A stretch of DNA of 64,000 nucleotides, taken from positions 10,518-74,517 of the forward strand of contig JBIOUG010000097.1 in assembly GCA_044866775.1 (NCBI GenBank). Reading direction: 5' to 3'. Origin of the DNA: DASUNQ01 sp044866775. GTDB taxonomy: Bacteria > Acidobacteriota > Thermoanaerobaculia > Multivoradales > UBA5704. Position numbers and translations under genes: made by a program. The notes below the pieces were generated by a model, which saw only the letters and a list, made by a program, of their open reading frames with translations, did not search any database and had not been told where the DNA came from. Position 1 is the stretch's first letter. Each line of letters starts with the position of its first letter. Positions 17,795-26,947 of this stretch are shown piece by piece.

Positions 17795-18714
17795 CCGCGG
17801 TCGTATCCTCCGTCGTCCGGACGCGCCGCGCTGCGGGCACCGCCGGGCCGGTGCCGCTGACGGTGATCGTCACCACCCGCAACGAGGAGCTCAACATCGA
17901 GCGCTCTCTCGCCAGCGTCCACGGCTTCGCCGACCAGGTCTTCGTCCTCGACTCCGAGAGCGGCGACCGCACGGTCGAGATCGCGCGCCGCTACGCCGAC
18001 GAGGTGCGGCAGCTCGCCTACGAGCACGGGCGCATCATTCCCTGGATCTTCCAGTGGGGGCTCGACAACCTGCCGATCCGCAACGACTGGGTGCTGATCC
18101 TGGAGGCCGATCAGGCGCTGACCCCGGCGCTGCGGGCGGAGATCGCGGCGCTCTTGGCGCGCGGCGAGGTGCGCGAGGACGGCTTCTACATCCGCCGCCG
18201 CCAGATCTTCCGCGGCCGGCCGCTCCGCTTCGGCGGCTACGGGAGCAAGCTGCTGCTCAAGCTCTTCCGCCGCGGCCGCGGCGAGCTCGACCCCGCGGAG
18301 CAGGACACGCGCGTCTACGTCCGCGGTGCCGTGGGACGGCTGCGCGCCCCGCTCGAGGAGTGGAACCGCAAGGAGGACTCGATCCTCTTCTACCTCGAGA
18401 AGCACCTGCGCTACGCCGAGGCCTTCGCTCGCGAGGAGCTGGCGCGCCGGCGCGGCCTCGCCTGGAAGCGCCGGCCGCGCCTCTTCGGCACCCCCGACGA
18501 GCGGGTGCTCTGGCTGAAGACCGTCTACTACCGGCTGCCGCTCTTCGTGCGGCCGGCGCTCTACTTCGTCTACCGCTACGTCCTGCTGCTCGGTTTCCTC
18601 GACGGCAGGAACGGCTTTCTCTTCCACTTCCTCCAGGCCTTCTGGTTCCGCCTCGTGGTCGACGTGCGCCTGCAGGAGCTGCTGCGCCGGCCGCCGGGAC
18701 CGGAGCTCGATTGA
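17791..18714 (+). CDS. Glycosyltransferase family 2
   Basis: A 307-residue GT-A enzyme resembling the WaaE/KdtX-like group. After about 25 variable residues comes PLTVIVTTRNEELNIERSL, then VLDSESGDRTVEIA and the metal-binding LEADQAL. A membrane-associating hydrophobic segment (YFVYRYVLLLGFLDG) lies near the C-terminus. It starts at GTG 17791 on the previous stop, and its TGA overlaps the next TTG start. It likely acts at the membrane surface on a lipid-linked acceptor. Confidence 0.82.
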   Translation: MTAVVSSVVRTRRAAGTAGPVPLTVIVTTRNEELNIERSLASVHGFADQVFVLDSESGDRTVEIARRYADEVRQLAYEHGRIIPWIFQWGLDNLPIRNDWVLILEADQALTPALRAEIAALLARGEVREDGFYIRRRQIFRGRPLRFGGYGSKLLLKLFRRGRGELDPAEQDTRVYVRGAVGRLRAPLEEWNRKEDSILFYLEKHLRYAEAFAREELARRRGLAWKRRPRLFGTPDERVLWLKTVYYRLPLFVRPALYFVYRYVLLLGFLDGRNGFLFHFLQAFWFRLVVDVRLQELLRRPPGPELD

Positions 18715-19589
18715 CGGCACGGCCGACAGTACGCGAGCGGGCGGCGCAGGCATGGTCCTGGGCCTGGCGCTTCCGTACCCTGCCGTTCTCGGAGCGCCTG
18801 TTCGGCGGCTTGACGGCCCCCCGCGTGCTGCGCCGCCGGCTGTTCGGCCGCTCGTTCTATGCCGACGTCTCGCGCTCGAGCGTGCAGCGGCTGCTGTTCC
18901 TCCAGGGGGAGGTCTTCATCGCCGAGCGGCGGCTCCTGCGCCGGCTGCTCGCGCCGGCCCACCGGGTCGTGGACGTCGGCGCCAACATCGGGTACTACGT
19001 GCTGCTCTTCGAGAGCGCCGTCGGCGCGCGGGGCCGTCTCTTCTGCTTCGAGCCCGAGCCGGACAACTTGACCGAGCTGCGGCGGAACGTCGAGCGCAAC
19101 GGCCTGGCCAACGTCGAGATCTTCCCCATGGCCCTCGGGTGCGCCGCCGCCGTCGTGTCCCTCGACCGCGGCATCAACGGCCAGGTCCGCGAGGACGGCA
19201 GCGGCGAGGTCGAGGTGCCGCTGCGCCGCCTCGACGACGTGGTGACCTCGCCGGTCGACTTCGTCAAGGTGGACGTCGACGGCTACGAGGGCCACGTCCT
19301 CGCCGGGGCCGAGCGCTGCCTGCGGCAACACCGCCCGACGCTCTTCCTCGAGCTGCACCCGGCCCTCATTCGTCCGCCCTTCACGATCCGCGGCATCCTC
19401 GCGCGCCTGGCGGCGCTCTACCCCACGATCGAGCTCTACGAGCCGGCCCATGAGCGCACCGTCACCGACCGGTTGCGCGCCCGGTACCTCGGCCGCGGGG
19501 TGCGCCGGATCGCGGACCAGGAGGAGCTGCTCAGGGTGTCCGAGCAGCCGGGAGGGAGGGACCCTTTCTGGGCGGTCTGCCTCCGCTGA
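18711..19589 (+). CDS. FkbM-family methyltransferase
   Basis: A 292-residue SAM-dependent methyltransferase. The SAM site VVDVGANIGYYVLLF is near residue 85, FCFEPEPDN gives the acidic residue that holds the ribose, and VKVDVDGYEGHVLAGAE is the FkbM signature. FkbM enzymes usually O-methylate hydroxyl groups, here probably of a sugar. The TTG at 18711 continues the overlap pattern; a shorter start is possible because the first 30 residues are not conserved-looking. It is one of three FkbM-type genes in this cluster. Confidence 0.82.
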   Translation: MTARPTVRERAAQAWSWAWRFRTLPFSERLFGGLTAPRVLRRRLFGRSFYADVSRSSVQRLLFLQGEVFIAERRLLRRLLAPAHRVVDVGANIGYYVLLFESAVGARGRLFCFEPEPDNLTELRRNVERNGLANVEIFPMALGCAAAVVSLDRGINGQVREDGSGEVEVPLRRLDDVVTSPVDFVKVDVDGYEGHVLAGAERCLRQHRPTLFLELHPALIRPPFTIRGILARLAALYPTIELYEPAHERTVTDRLRARYLGRGVRRIADQEELLRVSEQPGGRDPFWAVCLR

Positions 19590-19593
19590 CGCG

Positions 19594-21366
19594 ATGAAGC
19601 TCCTCGGCCTTTCCGCCTACCACGCCGACGCCTCGGCGGCGGCGCTCGCCGGCGGCCGCTTCGTGGCCGGCGTCGAGGAGGAGCGCTTCCGCCGCGTCAA
19701 GCACTGGGCGGGCTTCCCCGAGCAGGCGCTGCGCTGGTGCCTCGGCGAGATCGGCGGCGACATCCGCGAGGTGGCGGCGATCGCGGTGTCGCGCCAGCCG
19801 CGGGCCTATCTCTGGCGCAAGGCGGCGCTCGCGCTCGCGCACCCGCGCAGCCTGCGGCGCGCCGCCGGCCGCGCCCGCAACCTGGCGCAGATCCAGGCGC
19901 TCGAGGGGCGGCTCGCGGCCGCCTTCGGGCGTGCGCCGCGGGTCGTCCCGGTCGAGCACCACCTGGCGCACGTCGCCTCGGCCTTCTTCTGCTCGCCGTT
20001 CGAGGAGGCGATGTGCCTCTCGGTCGACGGCTTCGGCGACTTCGTCTCCACCATGCTGGCGGTCGGACGCGGCGCGACGGTCGAGGTGCTCGACCGGGTC
20101 TGCTTCCCGCACTCGCTCGGGCTCTACTACACCGCCCTCACCCAGCACCTGGGTTTCCTCGGTTTCGGCGACGAGTACAAGGTGATGGGGCTCGCCGCCT
20201 ACGGCGAGCCGTCCTTCGCCGAACGCCTGCGCCGGCTCGTGCCGGCGCGCCCGGACGGCACCTTCCGCCTCGACCTGCGCTACTTCCGCCACCTCTCCGA
20301 GGGCGTCGACATGACCTGGGAGGACGGGGCGCCGGCGCTCGGCCGCGTCTACACCCGGGCGCTCGAGGAGCTGCTGGGACCGGCGCGGCGGCCCGACGAG
20401 GAGCTGACGCAGCGGCACCGGGACCTCGCCGCCTCGCTGCAGCAGGTCTACGAGGAGCGCTTCTTCGCCCTGGTGCGGGCGCTCGCGCGGCGCACCGGCC
20501 TGCGGCGGCTGGCGCTCGCCGGCGGCTGCGCCTTGAATTCGCTCGCCAACGGCAAGCTCTACGCGGCGACCGGCGTCGAGAGCGTCTACATCCAGGCCGC
20601 GGCCGGCGACGCCGGCACCTCGCTCGGCGCCGCGCTCTGGGCGCAGCACGCGGTGCTCGGAGCGCCGCGCGACGGCTTCGTGATGGAGCACTCCGCCTGG
20701 GGACCGGCCTACGGCGAGGCCGAAGCGCGGCGGGCGATCGCGGCGGGGATCCCGGAGTCGGGCGGGCGCGACGGCGTCTGGGGCGAGATCCGCGTCGCGG
20801 CCGTCGCGCCCGAGGAGCGGCTGATGCGCGAGACCGCGGCGGCGCTCGCCGGCGGCGAGGTCGTCGGCTGGTACCAGGGGCGGTCGGAGTGGGGGCCGCG
20901 GGCCCTCGGCAACCGCTCGATCCTCGCCGATCCGCGGCGGGCCGACATGAAGGAGCTCCTGAACCGCAAGATCAAGCGCCGCGAGTCCTTCCGCCCGTTC
21001 GCGCCGTCGGTGCTCGAGGAGCGGACCGGCGACTGGTTCACCCTCGACCACCCCGACCCGTTCATGCTCAAGGTCTACCCCATCCGCCCCGAGAAGCGGC
21101 CGCTGGTGCCGGCCGTGACCCACGTCGACGGCACCGGCCGCCTGCAGACCGTGGCGCGGAGCGCCAATCCGCGCTATTGGGCGCTGATCCGCGCCTTCGC
21201 GGAGCAGACCGGCGTGCCCATGGTGCTCAACACCTCGTTCAACGAGAACGAGCCGATCGTCAACACCCCGGCCGAGGCGCTCGACTGCTTCCTGCGCACC
21301 CGCATGGACCGGCTGGTGCTGGGGGACGTGGTGCTCGTGCGGACCGATCCGTGCTCCGCGACCTGA
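19594..21366 (+). CDS. Carbamoyltransferase (NodU/CmcH/TobZ family)
   Basis: A 590-residue two-domain enzyme that transfers a carbamoyl group from carbamoyl phosphate, via an adenylate, to a hydroxyl. The N-terminal Kae1-like domain holds EHHLAHVASAFFCSPF at residues 121-136 with the metal-binding histidines, and LSVDGFGD. The C-terminal carbamoyltransferase domain has GRSEWGPRALGNRSIL and FRPFAPSV. The target is probably a sugar hydroxyl of the repeat unit, as in nodulation factors; this is inference from context. The start is ATG 19594, 5 nt after the FkbM stop. Confidence 0.9.
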   Translation: MKLLGLSAYHADASAAALAGGRFVAGVEEERFRRVKHWAGFPEQALRWCLGEIGGDIREVAAIAVSRQPRAYLWRKAALALAHPRSLRRAAGRARNLAQIQALEGRLAAAFGRAPRVVPVEHHLAHVASAFFCSPFEEAMCLSVDGFGDFVSTMLAVGRGATVEVLDRVCFPHSLGLYYTALTQHLGFLGFGDEYKVMGLAAYGEPSFAERLRRLVPARPDGTFRLDLRYFRHLSEGVDMTWEDGAPALGRVYTRALEELLGPARRPDEELTQRHRDLAASLQQVYEERFFALVRALARRTGLRRLALAGGCALNSLANGKLYAATGVESVYIQAAAGDAGTSLGAALWAQHAVLGAPRDGFVMEHSAWGPAYGEAEARRAIAAGIPESGGRDGVWGEIRVAAVAPEERLMRETAAALAGGEVVGWYQGRSEWGPRALGNRSILADPRRADMKELLNRKIKRRESFRPFAPSVLEERTGDWFTLDHPDPFMLKVYPIRPEKRPLVPAVTHVDGTGRLQTVARSANPRYWALIRAFAEQTGVPMVLNTSFNENEPIVNTPAEALDCFLRTRMDRLVLGDVVLVRTDPCSAT

Positions 21367-22115
21367 TCCAGCTCGTCAGCCAGGAGCGGGTGGTCCGCCG
21401 GCGGCTGCCGCGAGAGTTCGGCGGCCACGCCCTCTTCGTCTCGCCCGACGCCTCGCTGCGCTTCTGGCGGCCGGGCCTGGGCGGCGCCGACCCGCTCCTG
21501 CTCCGCCTCGCCGGCGAGCTCGTCGCCCCCGGCGCCAGAGTGTGGGACGTCGGCGCCAACGTCGGCCTCTTCGCATTCGCCGCCGCCTACCGCGCCGGCC
21601 CCGGCGGCGAGGTGGTGGCGGTCGAGGCGGACGACTGGCTGACCTGGCTCCTCCGCCGCTCGGCGCGCTCGCTCCCCGCGCGCTACGCGCCGGTGCACGT
21701 GGTCACGGCCGCGGCCTCCGACGCGCCGGGGATCGCGGCGCTGTGCATCGCCCGGCGCGGCCGCGCGGCGAGCCACCTGCGCGACGTCGCCGGCTCGAGC
21801 CAGGCCGGCGGCACGCGCGCGGTCGCGCACGTCGCCGCGCTCGCGCTCGACTCGCTGCTCGCCAGCTTCGCGCCGCCCCAGGTGCTCAAGATCGACGTCG
21901 AGGGCGCCGAGGCGCGCTGTTTGCGCGGCGCCGAGCGCCTGCTCGCCGAGGTCCGTCCGACGCTCCTCTGCGAGGTCGCCGCCGGCAACGCGGAAGCGGC
22001 GACCGAGATCCTGCGCCGCCATCGCTACACGATCCTCGACGCCGCGGCCGCGCCCGAGGCGCGCACGCCGCTCGCCAGCGCGCCCTGGAACACGCTGGCC
22101 GTGCCGCGGCCGTGA
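21351..22115 (+). CDS. FkbM-family methyltransferase
   Basis: A 254-residue SAM-dependent methyltransferase, the second FkbM copy. Motifs: VWDVGANVGLFAFAAAY for SAM, AVEADDW, and KIDVEGAEARCLRGAE as the family signature. I chose GTG 21351, which overlaps the carbamoyltransferase gene by 16 nt; no good ribosome site is visible, and translation may be coupled. It shares only the general fold with the other copies, so the three probably modify different positions. Substrate unknown. Confidence 0.8.
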   Translation: MLRDLIQLVSQERVVRRRLPREFGGHALFVSPDASLRFWRPGLGGADPLLLRLAGELVAPGARVWDVGANVGLFAFAAAYRAGPGGEVVAVEADDWLTWLLRRSARSLPARYAPVHVVTAAASDAPGIAALCIARRGRAASHLRDVAGSSQAGGTRAVAHVAALALDSLLASFAPPQVLKIDVEGAEARCLRGAERLLAEVRPTLLCEVAAGNAEAATEILRRHRYTILDAAAAPEARTPLASAPWNTLAVPRP

Positions 22116-23179
22116 GGGTGCTCGTGATCAGCCACCCGCCGCTGACGGCGGAGCTCGGCGCCGCCCAGATCGCGGTCAACCTCGCCGATGCCCTGCGCGC
22201 GCGCGGCCACGACGCCATGGCCTGGTCGCCGGAGCCGCTGCCGCCGGGCACCCGCTGGTGGGACTTCTGGCGCCGGCAGCGGCAGGCGATCGAGCGCTTC
22301 GCCGCCGCCGCCGGCCCCTTCGACGTCATCGACACCCCGGCCGTCTCGGCGAGCGCCCGGCTCGCGCGGCGCGCGCGCCTCGTGGTCCGCAGCATTCAGC
22401 CCGAGCTGCTCTACCTGCTGCACGACCTGCGGGCCGATCTCGGGCGGCGGCCGATCCCCTCGCCGCGCACCCTGGTCAACACGCTCGTCGGCGGCGCGCG
22501 CGGCGCGGCCATCGTCGGCGGCTGGCGCCGCGCCGATGCGATCCTCTGCCTGGGAAGCTGGGAGCAGGCGTGGATGCGCCGCCGCCTGCCCTGGCTCGGA
22601 GCGAAGCTCGGGGTCTACCTCTGCGCGCCACCCGCGGCCGAGCGCGCCGCGCTCGCCGAGGTCCGCCGCGGGCGTCCGCCGGCCGCGGCCGGGAGCGGTA
22701 TCCGCTTCCTCTGGATCGGCCGCTGGGCGGCCCACAAGGGGACCCGCCGCCTGAGCCGCTTCCTAGAGCAGCGCTCGCGCACGCATCCGGGCGACACCTT
22801 CACGCTGGCCGGCTGCGGCCCGGCCGCGCGCCACCTGCCGGCCGCGCTGCTGGCGGACGGCCGCGTTCGTCTCGTGCCCTCGTTCGCCCGCCACGAGCTG
22901 GCGCCGCTCCTCGCCGCCCACGACGCCGGGCTCTTCACCAGCGTCGTCGAGGGATGGGGCCTGAGCCTCAACGAGATGCTCGAGGCCGGGCTCACCGTCT
23001 ACGCCACCACGGCCGGCGCGGTGACCGACCTGCGGCCGTTCTGGGGCGACCGCCTGCGCCCCTTTCCGCCGCCGCCGGAGCCCGCTCCCGCCGGCCCGCC
23101 GCCCGACCTCGAGGGCTATCTGGCGCGCTTCTCGTGGCCGGAGATCGCCCGCAGCTACGAAGCGCAGGCGCTGCGGTGA
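22112..23179 (+). CDS. Putative glycosyltransferase (GT4-like)
   Basis: A 355-residue GT-B-like protein from GTG 22112. The N-domain begins VLVISHPPLTAELGAAQIAVNL and contains FDVIDTP. The C-domain has FLWIGRWAAHKGTRRL and TSVVEGWGLSLNEMLEAG, matching the E-x7-E region with slight divergence. The weaker match makes the exact family uncertain, but the fold and context agree. Coupled to both neighbours by GTGA overlaps. Confidence 0.72.
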   Translation: MRVLVISHPPLTAELGAAQIAVNLADALRARGHDAMAWSPEPLPPGTRWWDFWRRQRQAIERFAAAAGPFDVIDTPAVSASARLARRARLVVRSIQPELLYLLHDLRADLGRRPIPSPRTLVNTLVGGARGAAIVGGWRRADAILCLGSWEQAWMRRRLPWLGAKLGVYLCAPPAAERAALAEVRRGRPPAAAGSGIRFLWIGRWAAHKGTRRLSRFLEQRSRTHPGDTFTLAGCGPAARHLPAALLADGRVRLVPSFARHELAPLLAAHDAGLFTSVVEGWGLSLNEMLEAGLTVYATTAGAVTDLRPFWGDRLRPFPPPPEPAPAGPPPDLEGYLARFSWPEIARSYEAQALR

Positions 23180-24288
23180 GCGCCCCGGTCATCCTGCACG
23201 TGGCGCAGATCGACATCCGCCGTGAGTCCGGGATGGGCCGCGTGGCCTGGCACTGGCGGGCCGAGCTCGAAGCCCGCGGCTACGCCTTCGTCCACCTCGG
23301 CGCCGCGGAAGTGGGAGCGGTGCACCCGGCGGTCTTTCCGCTGGCGGCCTATCGCCGCGCCCGGCGGCTCGGCATCCGGCCGGCGGCCGTGCTCGTCCAC
23401 GAGCCGGCCGGCGCGCCGTTCCTCCTCGGCTCCCGCCCGGTCATCGCGTTCAGCCACGGTCTCGAGCGGCGGGGCTGGGAGGCGAACCTGGCGATGGCGG
23501 CGGCGGGAATCGTCTCGATCCGCCGGCGCTCGCGCCTGCTCTTCCCGCTCTGGCGCCTGCGGCAGGCTGACCTGGCACTGCGGCGCGCAACGGCGGTGCT
23601 GGTCCTCAACACGGACGACCTGGCCTATGTGCGCCGCGTCTACCGGCGGACCGCCGAGGACGTCTTCCTCTACAGCAACGGCTCCTACCCGCTGCCGGAG
23701 CGGGTCGACCCGCCCGCCGCGGAGATCCCATCGCTCCTGTTCGCCGGCGCCTGGCTGCCGCGCAAGGGCGTGCGCACGCTGATCGGGGCCGTCGCCCTCC
23801 TGTCGCGGCGCGGCATGCCCGTGCGCGTGCGCCTCGCCGGCACGGGCGCCGGCGCGGCCGCGGTCCTCGCCGAGTGGCCGGAGGGGCTGCGCGGCTCGGT
23901 CGAGGTGATTCCCCGCTTCGACCTCGACGCGGAGGCGGCGCTCTACGCGCGCGGCGGCATCTTCGTCCTGCCGAGCCATTTCGAGGGACAGCCGCTCGCC
24001 CTGCTCCAGGCGATGGCGGCCGGGTGCTGCTGCATCGCCTCCGACGTCGGCGGCAACCGCGACCTCGTCGTCCATGGCGAGACCGGCCTCCTCCACCCGG
24101 CGGGAGACGCCGAGGCGCTGGCCGATCGCATCGCGCAGTGCCTCGAGGATCCGGAGCTCCGGCGAATGCTCGGCGAGCGGGCGCGGCGGGCGGCGGCGCC
24201 GCGCACCTGGCAGGCGGCGGCCGCCGGCGTGGCGGACTTCGTCGAGCGGGTGATCGCGCGCAGCTCGGCCCGGAAGGAGCGCCGGTGA
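23176..24288 (+). CDS. Glycosyltransferase family 4
   Basis: A 370-residue GT-B enzyme. N-domain: ILHVAQIDIRRESGMGRVAWHW and AFSHGLERRG. C-domain: LLFAGAWLPRKGVRTLIGAV and PSHFEGQPLALLQAMAAGCC with the donor-binding glutamate, then GNRDLVVHGETGLL. All motifs of an active GT4 are in place. Start GTG 23176, end overlapping the next GTG. Sugar unknown. Confidence 0.86.
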   Translation: MSAPVILHVAQIDIRRESGMGRVAWHWRAELEARGYAFVHLGAAEVGAVHPAVFPLAAYRRARRLGIRPAAVLVHEPAGAPFLLGSRPVIAFSHGLERRGWEANLAMAAAGIVSIRRRSRLLFPLWRLRQADLALRRATAVLVLNTDDLAYVRRVYRRTAEDVFLYSNGSYPLPERVDPPAAEIPSLLFAGAWLPRKGVRTLIGAVALLSRRGMPVRVRLAGTGAGAAAVLAEWPEGLRGSVEVIPRFDLDAEAALYARGGIFVLPSHFEGQPLALLQAMAAGCCCIASDVGGNRDLVVHGETGLLHPAGDAEALADRIAQCLEDPELRRMLGERARRAAAPRTWQAAAAGVADFVERVIARSSARKERR

Positions 24289-25913
24289 GGGGGCCGGCGG
24301 ACCCCCTCCGGCCTGACTCGCGGCGCCAGGCGGCACGGCGCGCCGCGGCGCTCTTCGCGGTCTTCCTCGTCCTCGGACAGCTCTTCATGTTCCACCGCCT
24401 GATCTGGAGCGGCCTGCGCGAGACGCCGGGCGACTACGTCAACCACCTGCTCGGCCAGTTCGTCCTCGAGCACGAGTACCTCTGGCTGCGCGGCCATCCC
24501 GGCCATGCGGCGCTGTGGGACCCCCCGGTCTACCACCCGGCCCGCGGCACCCTGGCCTACGCCGAGAGCATGCTCGGAGTCGCGCCCCTCTACTGGCTGC
24601 CGCGCCTCGCCGGGCTCTCGCCGGCGACCGCCTATCAGCTCTGGCTGCTGGCGCTCCCCGCGCTGTCGTTCGCCGCCGCCTGGCTGCTCTTCCGCCGCGG
24701 CTTCGGCTTTGCGCCGCTCCCGAGCGCTCTCGGCGCCTTCCTCTGCAGCTACGGCCTGAGCCTCGGGGCGCAGGTCAACAACCCGCAGCTCCACACCCTC
24801 TTCCTGACCTACCTGGCGCTCTACGGCCTCTGCCGGCTGATCGCGGCGGACGGCCCGCGGCCCTGGTGGGTGGCGCTCGCCGGCGCAGCTCTCGTGGCCC
24901 AGCTCTACGCCTGCTTCTACCTCGGCTGGATGGCGGCGCTCCTCCTCGGCGCCACCGGCCTGGCGATGCTCACCGTGCCGGAGCTGCGCGGGCGCCTGCT
25001 CCAGACCGTCCGCCGCAACGCCGTAGCGGCGATCGCGACGGCCCTCGTCGCCGCCCTCGCGCTCGCGCCGCTCGTCGTCCACTCGCTGGCGGTCGTCCGC
25101 GAGCTCGGCTGGAGCAACGACCCGGGCGGCGGGCAGACCCTGGCGCAGCTCCGGTCCTGGATCTATCCGGGACGGCGCTCCGTCGCCTATTTCTGGCTCG
25201 CCCGCACGGGGGTCTTCGACGATCTCGCCGGCGAGCCCGAGCAGCGGCTGTTCCTCGGCGCCGCGACCGCCCTCTGCGCCGCTCTCGGCCTCTGGCACGG
25301 CCGCCGCGATCCGTGGCTGCGGCTGACGGCCGTGATGGCGGTGGTGCTCGTTGTCGTGCTCACCGAGCTGCCGGGCGGCTGGTCGCTCTGGCAAGGAGTG
25401 CGCGCGCTGGTCCCCGGGGCCGGCGCCTTGCGCATCGTCTCGCGGGCCGGCACCCTCCTGCTCGTGCCGGCGGCGATCGGCGTGGCCGCCTTCGCGAGCC
25501 GCCGGCGAGGGCCCGTCGCCGGGGCGCTCCTCGCGCTCTGCGTCGCCGAGCAGCCCTACTCGGAGTACACGTTCGTGAAGGCCGAGCAGCAGGCGCGCGT
25601 CGAACGCTTCGCGAGCGCCCTGGACCCGGCCTGCCGCAGCGTCTACGTGAGCGTCGTGCCCCCGCCCGGCGGCGGCGCTCCGCACTGGATCTACGAGGCC
25701 GAGATCATGCTGGCGCAGACCGCTGCCGGCGTGCCGACGGTCAACGGCGGATACACTCGCTTCCAGCCCCCCGGCTACGGCAGCTTGGCGCGCAACGTCG
25801 TGCGCGGCGCCGAGGACCGGCGGAGGATCGAGCACGACCTGGCGAGCTGGCGTCGCCGGCACGGCATGACCGCAGACGACGTGTGCCGGGTAGCCGTCGT
25901 CCCGGCGCGCTGA
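24285..25913 (+). CDS. Polytopic membrane protein, possible GT-C glycosyltransferase
   Basis: A 542-residue protein with about ten to twelve transmembrane segments and a soluble C-terminal region of about 110 residues. After the first membrane segment comes a loop with ETPGDYVNHLL, a position where GT-C enzymes carry acidic catalytic residues, and later DPPVYHPARG. The layout resembles GT-C transferases that use polyprenyl-phosphate sugars in the periplasm, but I see no decisive motif. Start GTG 24285 overlaps the preceding stop. Function is a context-based suggestion only. Confidence 0.5.
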   Translation: MRGPADPLRPDSRRQAARRAAALFAVFLVLGQLFMFHRLIWSGLRETPGDYVNHLLGQFVLEHEYLWLRGHPGHAALWDPPVYHPARGTLAYAESMLGVAPLYWLPRLAGLSPATAYQLWLLALPALSFAAAWLLFRRGFGFAPLPSALGAFLCSYGLSLGAQVNNPQLHTLFLTYLALYGLCRLIAADGPRPWWVALAGAALVAQLYACFYLGWMAALLLGATGLAMLTVPELRGRLLQTVRRNAVAAIATALVAALALAPLVVHSLAVVRELGWSNDPGGGQTLAQLRSWIYPGRRSVAYFWLARTGVFDDLAGEPEQRLFLGAATALCAALGLWHGRRDPWLRLTAVMAVVLVVVLTELPGGWSLWQGVRALVPGAGALRIVSRAGTLLLVPAAIGVAAFASRRRGPVAGALLALCVAEQPYSEYTFVKAEQQARVERFASALDPACRSVYVSVVPPPGGGAPHWIYEAEIMLAQTAAGVPTVNGGYTRFQPPGYGSLARNVVRGAEDRRRIEHDLASWRRRHGMTADDVCRVAVVPAR

Positions 25914-25930
25914 AAGGTACGATCGCCACC

Positions 25931-26947
25931 GTGCTTCGCATCGCGGTCCTCGGCGCCGGCCAGTGGGGTCCCAACCTGGTCCGCAACTTCCACACCCGCG
26001 AGGCGAGCGAGGTCGCCTGGGTGGTGGACCGCGACCCGGCGCGCCTGGCGCTCGTCCGCCAGCGCTACCCGGACGTCGAGGCCGCATCCGACCCCGCGCT
26101 CGCCCTCGCCGACGCCACGGTGGACGGCGTCGTCGTCGCCACGCCCACGGCCACCCACTACGAGCTCGCCGCCGCCGCCCTCGAGGCCGGCAAGCACGTG
26201 CTCGTCGAGAAGCCGATCGCCACCTCGGTCCCCGAGGCCGAGGCTCTCTGCGCCCTCGCCGAGCGGCAGGAGCGGGTCCTCATGGTGGGGCACGTCTTCC
26301 TCTACAACCGCGCCATCCGGCGGGTGAAGGGCTATCTCGACGAGGGACAGCTCGGCCGGGTCTTCTATCTCGCGATGGTGCGCACCAACCTCGGGCCGAT
26401 CCGCATGGACGTCAACGCCGCCTGGGACCTCGCGGCGCACGACGTCGCGATCGCCAACTACTGGCTCGGGACGACGCCGGTCGCGGCGGCGGCGCAGGGC
26501 GGCTCCTGGATCAACGACGGGATCGAGGACGCCGTCTTCGCCAATCTCTTCTATCCCGACGGCGCCATCGCCAACCTCCACGTCTCCTGGCTCAACCCGC
26601 GCAAGGTGCGCGACATCACGGTGGTGGGCGAGAAGGGGATGCTGACCTTCGACGACATGAACCTCGCCGAGCCGCTGCGGCTCTACGACAAGCAGGTCAC
26701 CGACGAGCGGCGGCCCGGCTTCATCGACACCTTCGCCTCCTTCCGCACCAGCGTCCGCGAAGGCGACATCCTGATCCCGCGCGTCGGCACCGGCGAGCCG
26801 CTCAAGGCCGAGTGCGAACACTTCCTCGAGTGCATCGCGACCGGCGCGCGGCCGCTCTCCGACGGCTGGAGCGGCGCCGCCGCGGTGCGCGTGCTGGCGG
26901 CGCTGGCCGCTTCGCTCGCCGACGGCGGCCGGAGGCAGCCGGTTTGA
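25931..26947 (+). CDS. Gfo/Idh/MocA oxidoreductase (WbpB/WlbA-like)
   Basis: A 338-residue NAD(P)-dependent oxidoreductase. The Rossmann motif VLGAGQWGPN opens the protein, EKPIATS is the catalytic-lysine signature, and WDLAAHDVAIANYWLG provides the active-site histidine region. Followed directly by a DegT aminotransferase and an LbH acyltransferase, it matches the order of pathways that oxidise C3 of a UDP-N-acetylhexosamine-uronate before transamination. GTG 25931 is chosen, with AAAGGT about 12 nt upstream. The precise sugar is inferred. Confidence 0.82.
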   Translation: MLRIAVLGAGQWGPNLVRNFHTREASEVAWVVDRDPARLALVRQRYPDVEAASDPALALADATVDGVVVATPTATHYELAAAALEAGKHVLVEKPIATSVPEAEALCALAERQERVLMVGHVFLYNRAIRRVKGYLDEGQLGRVFYLAMVRTNLGPIRMDVNAAWDLAAHDVAIANYWLGTTPVAAAAQGGSWINDGIEDAVFANLFYPDGAIANLHVSWLNPRKVRDITVVGEKGMLTFDDMNLAEPLRLYDKQVTDERRPGFIDTFASFRTSVREGDILIPRVGTGEPLKAECEHFLECIATGARPLSDGWSGAAAVRVLAALAASLADGGRRQPV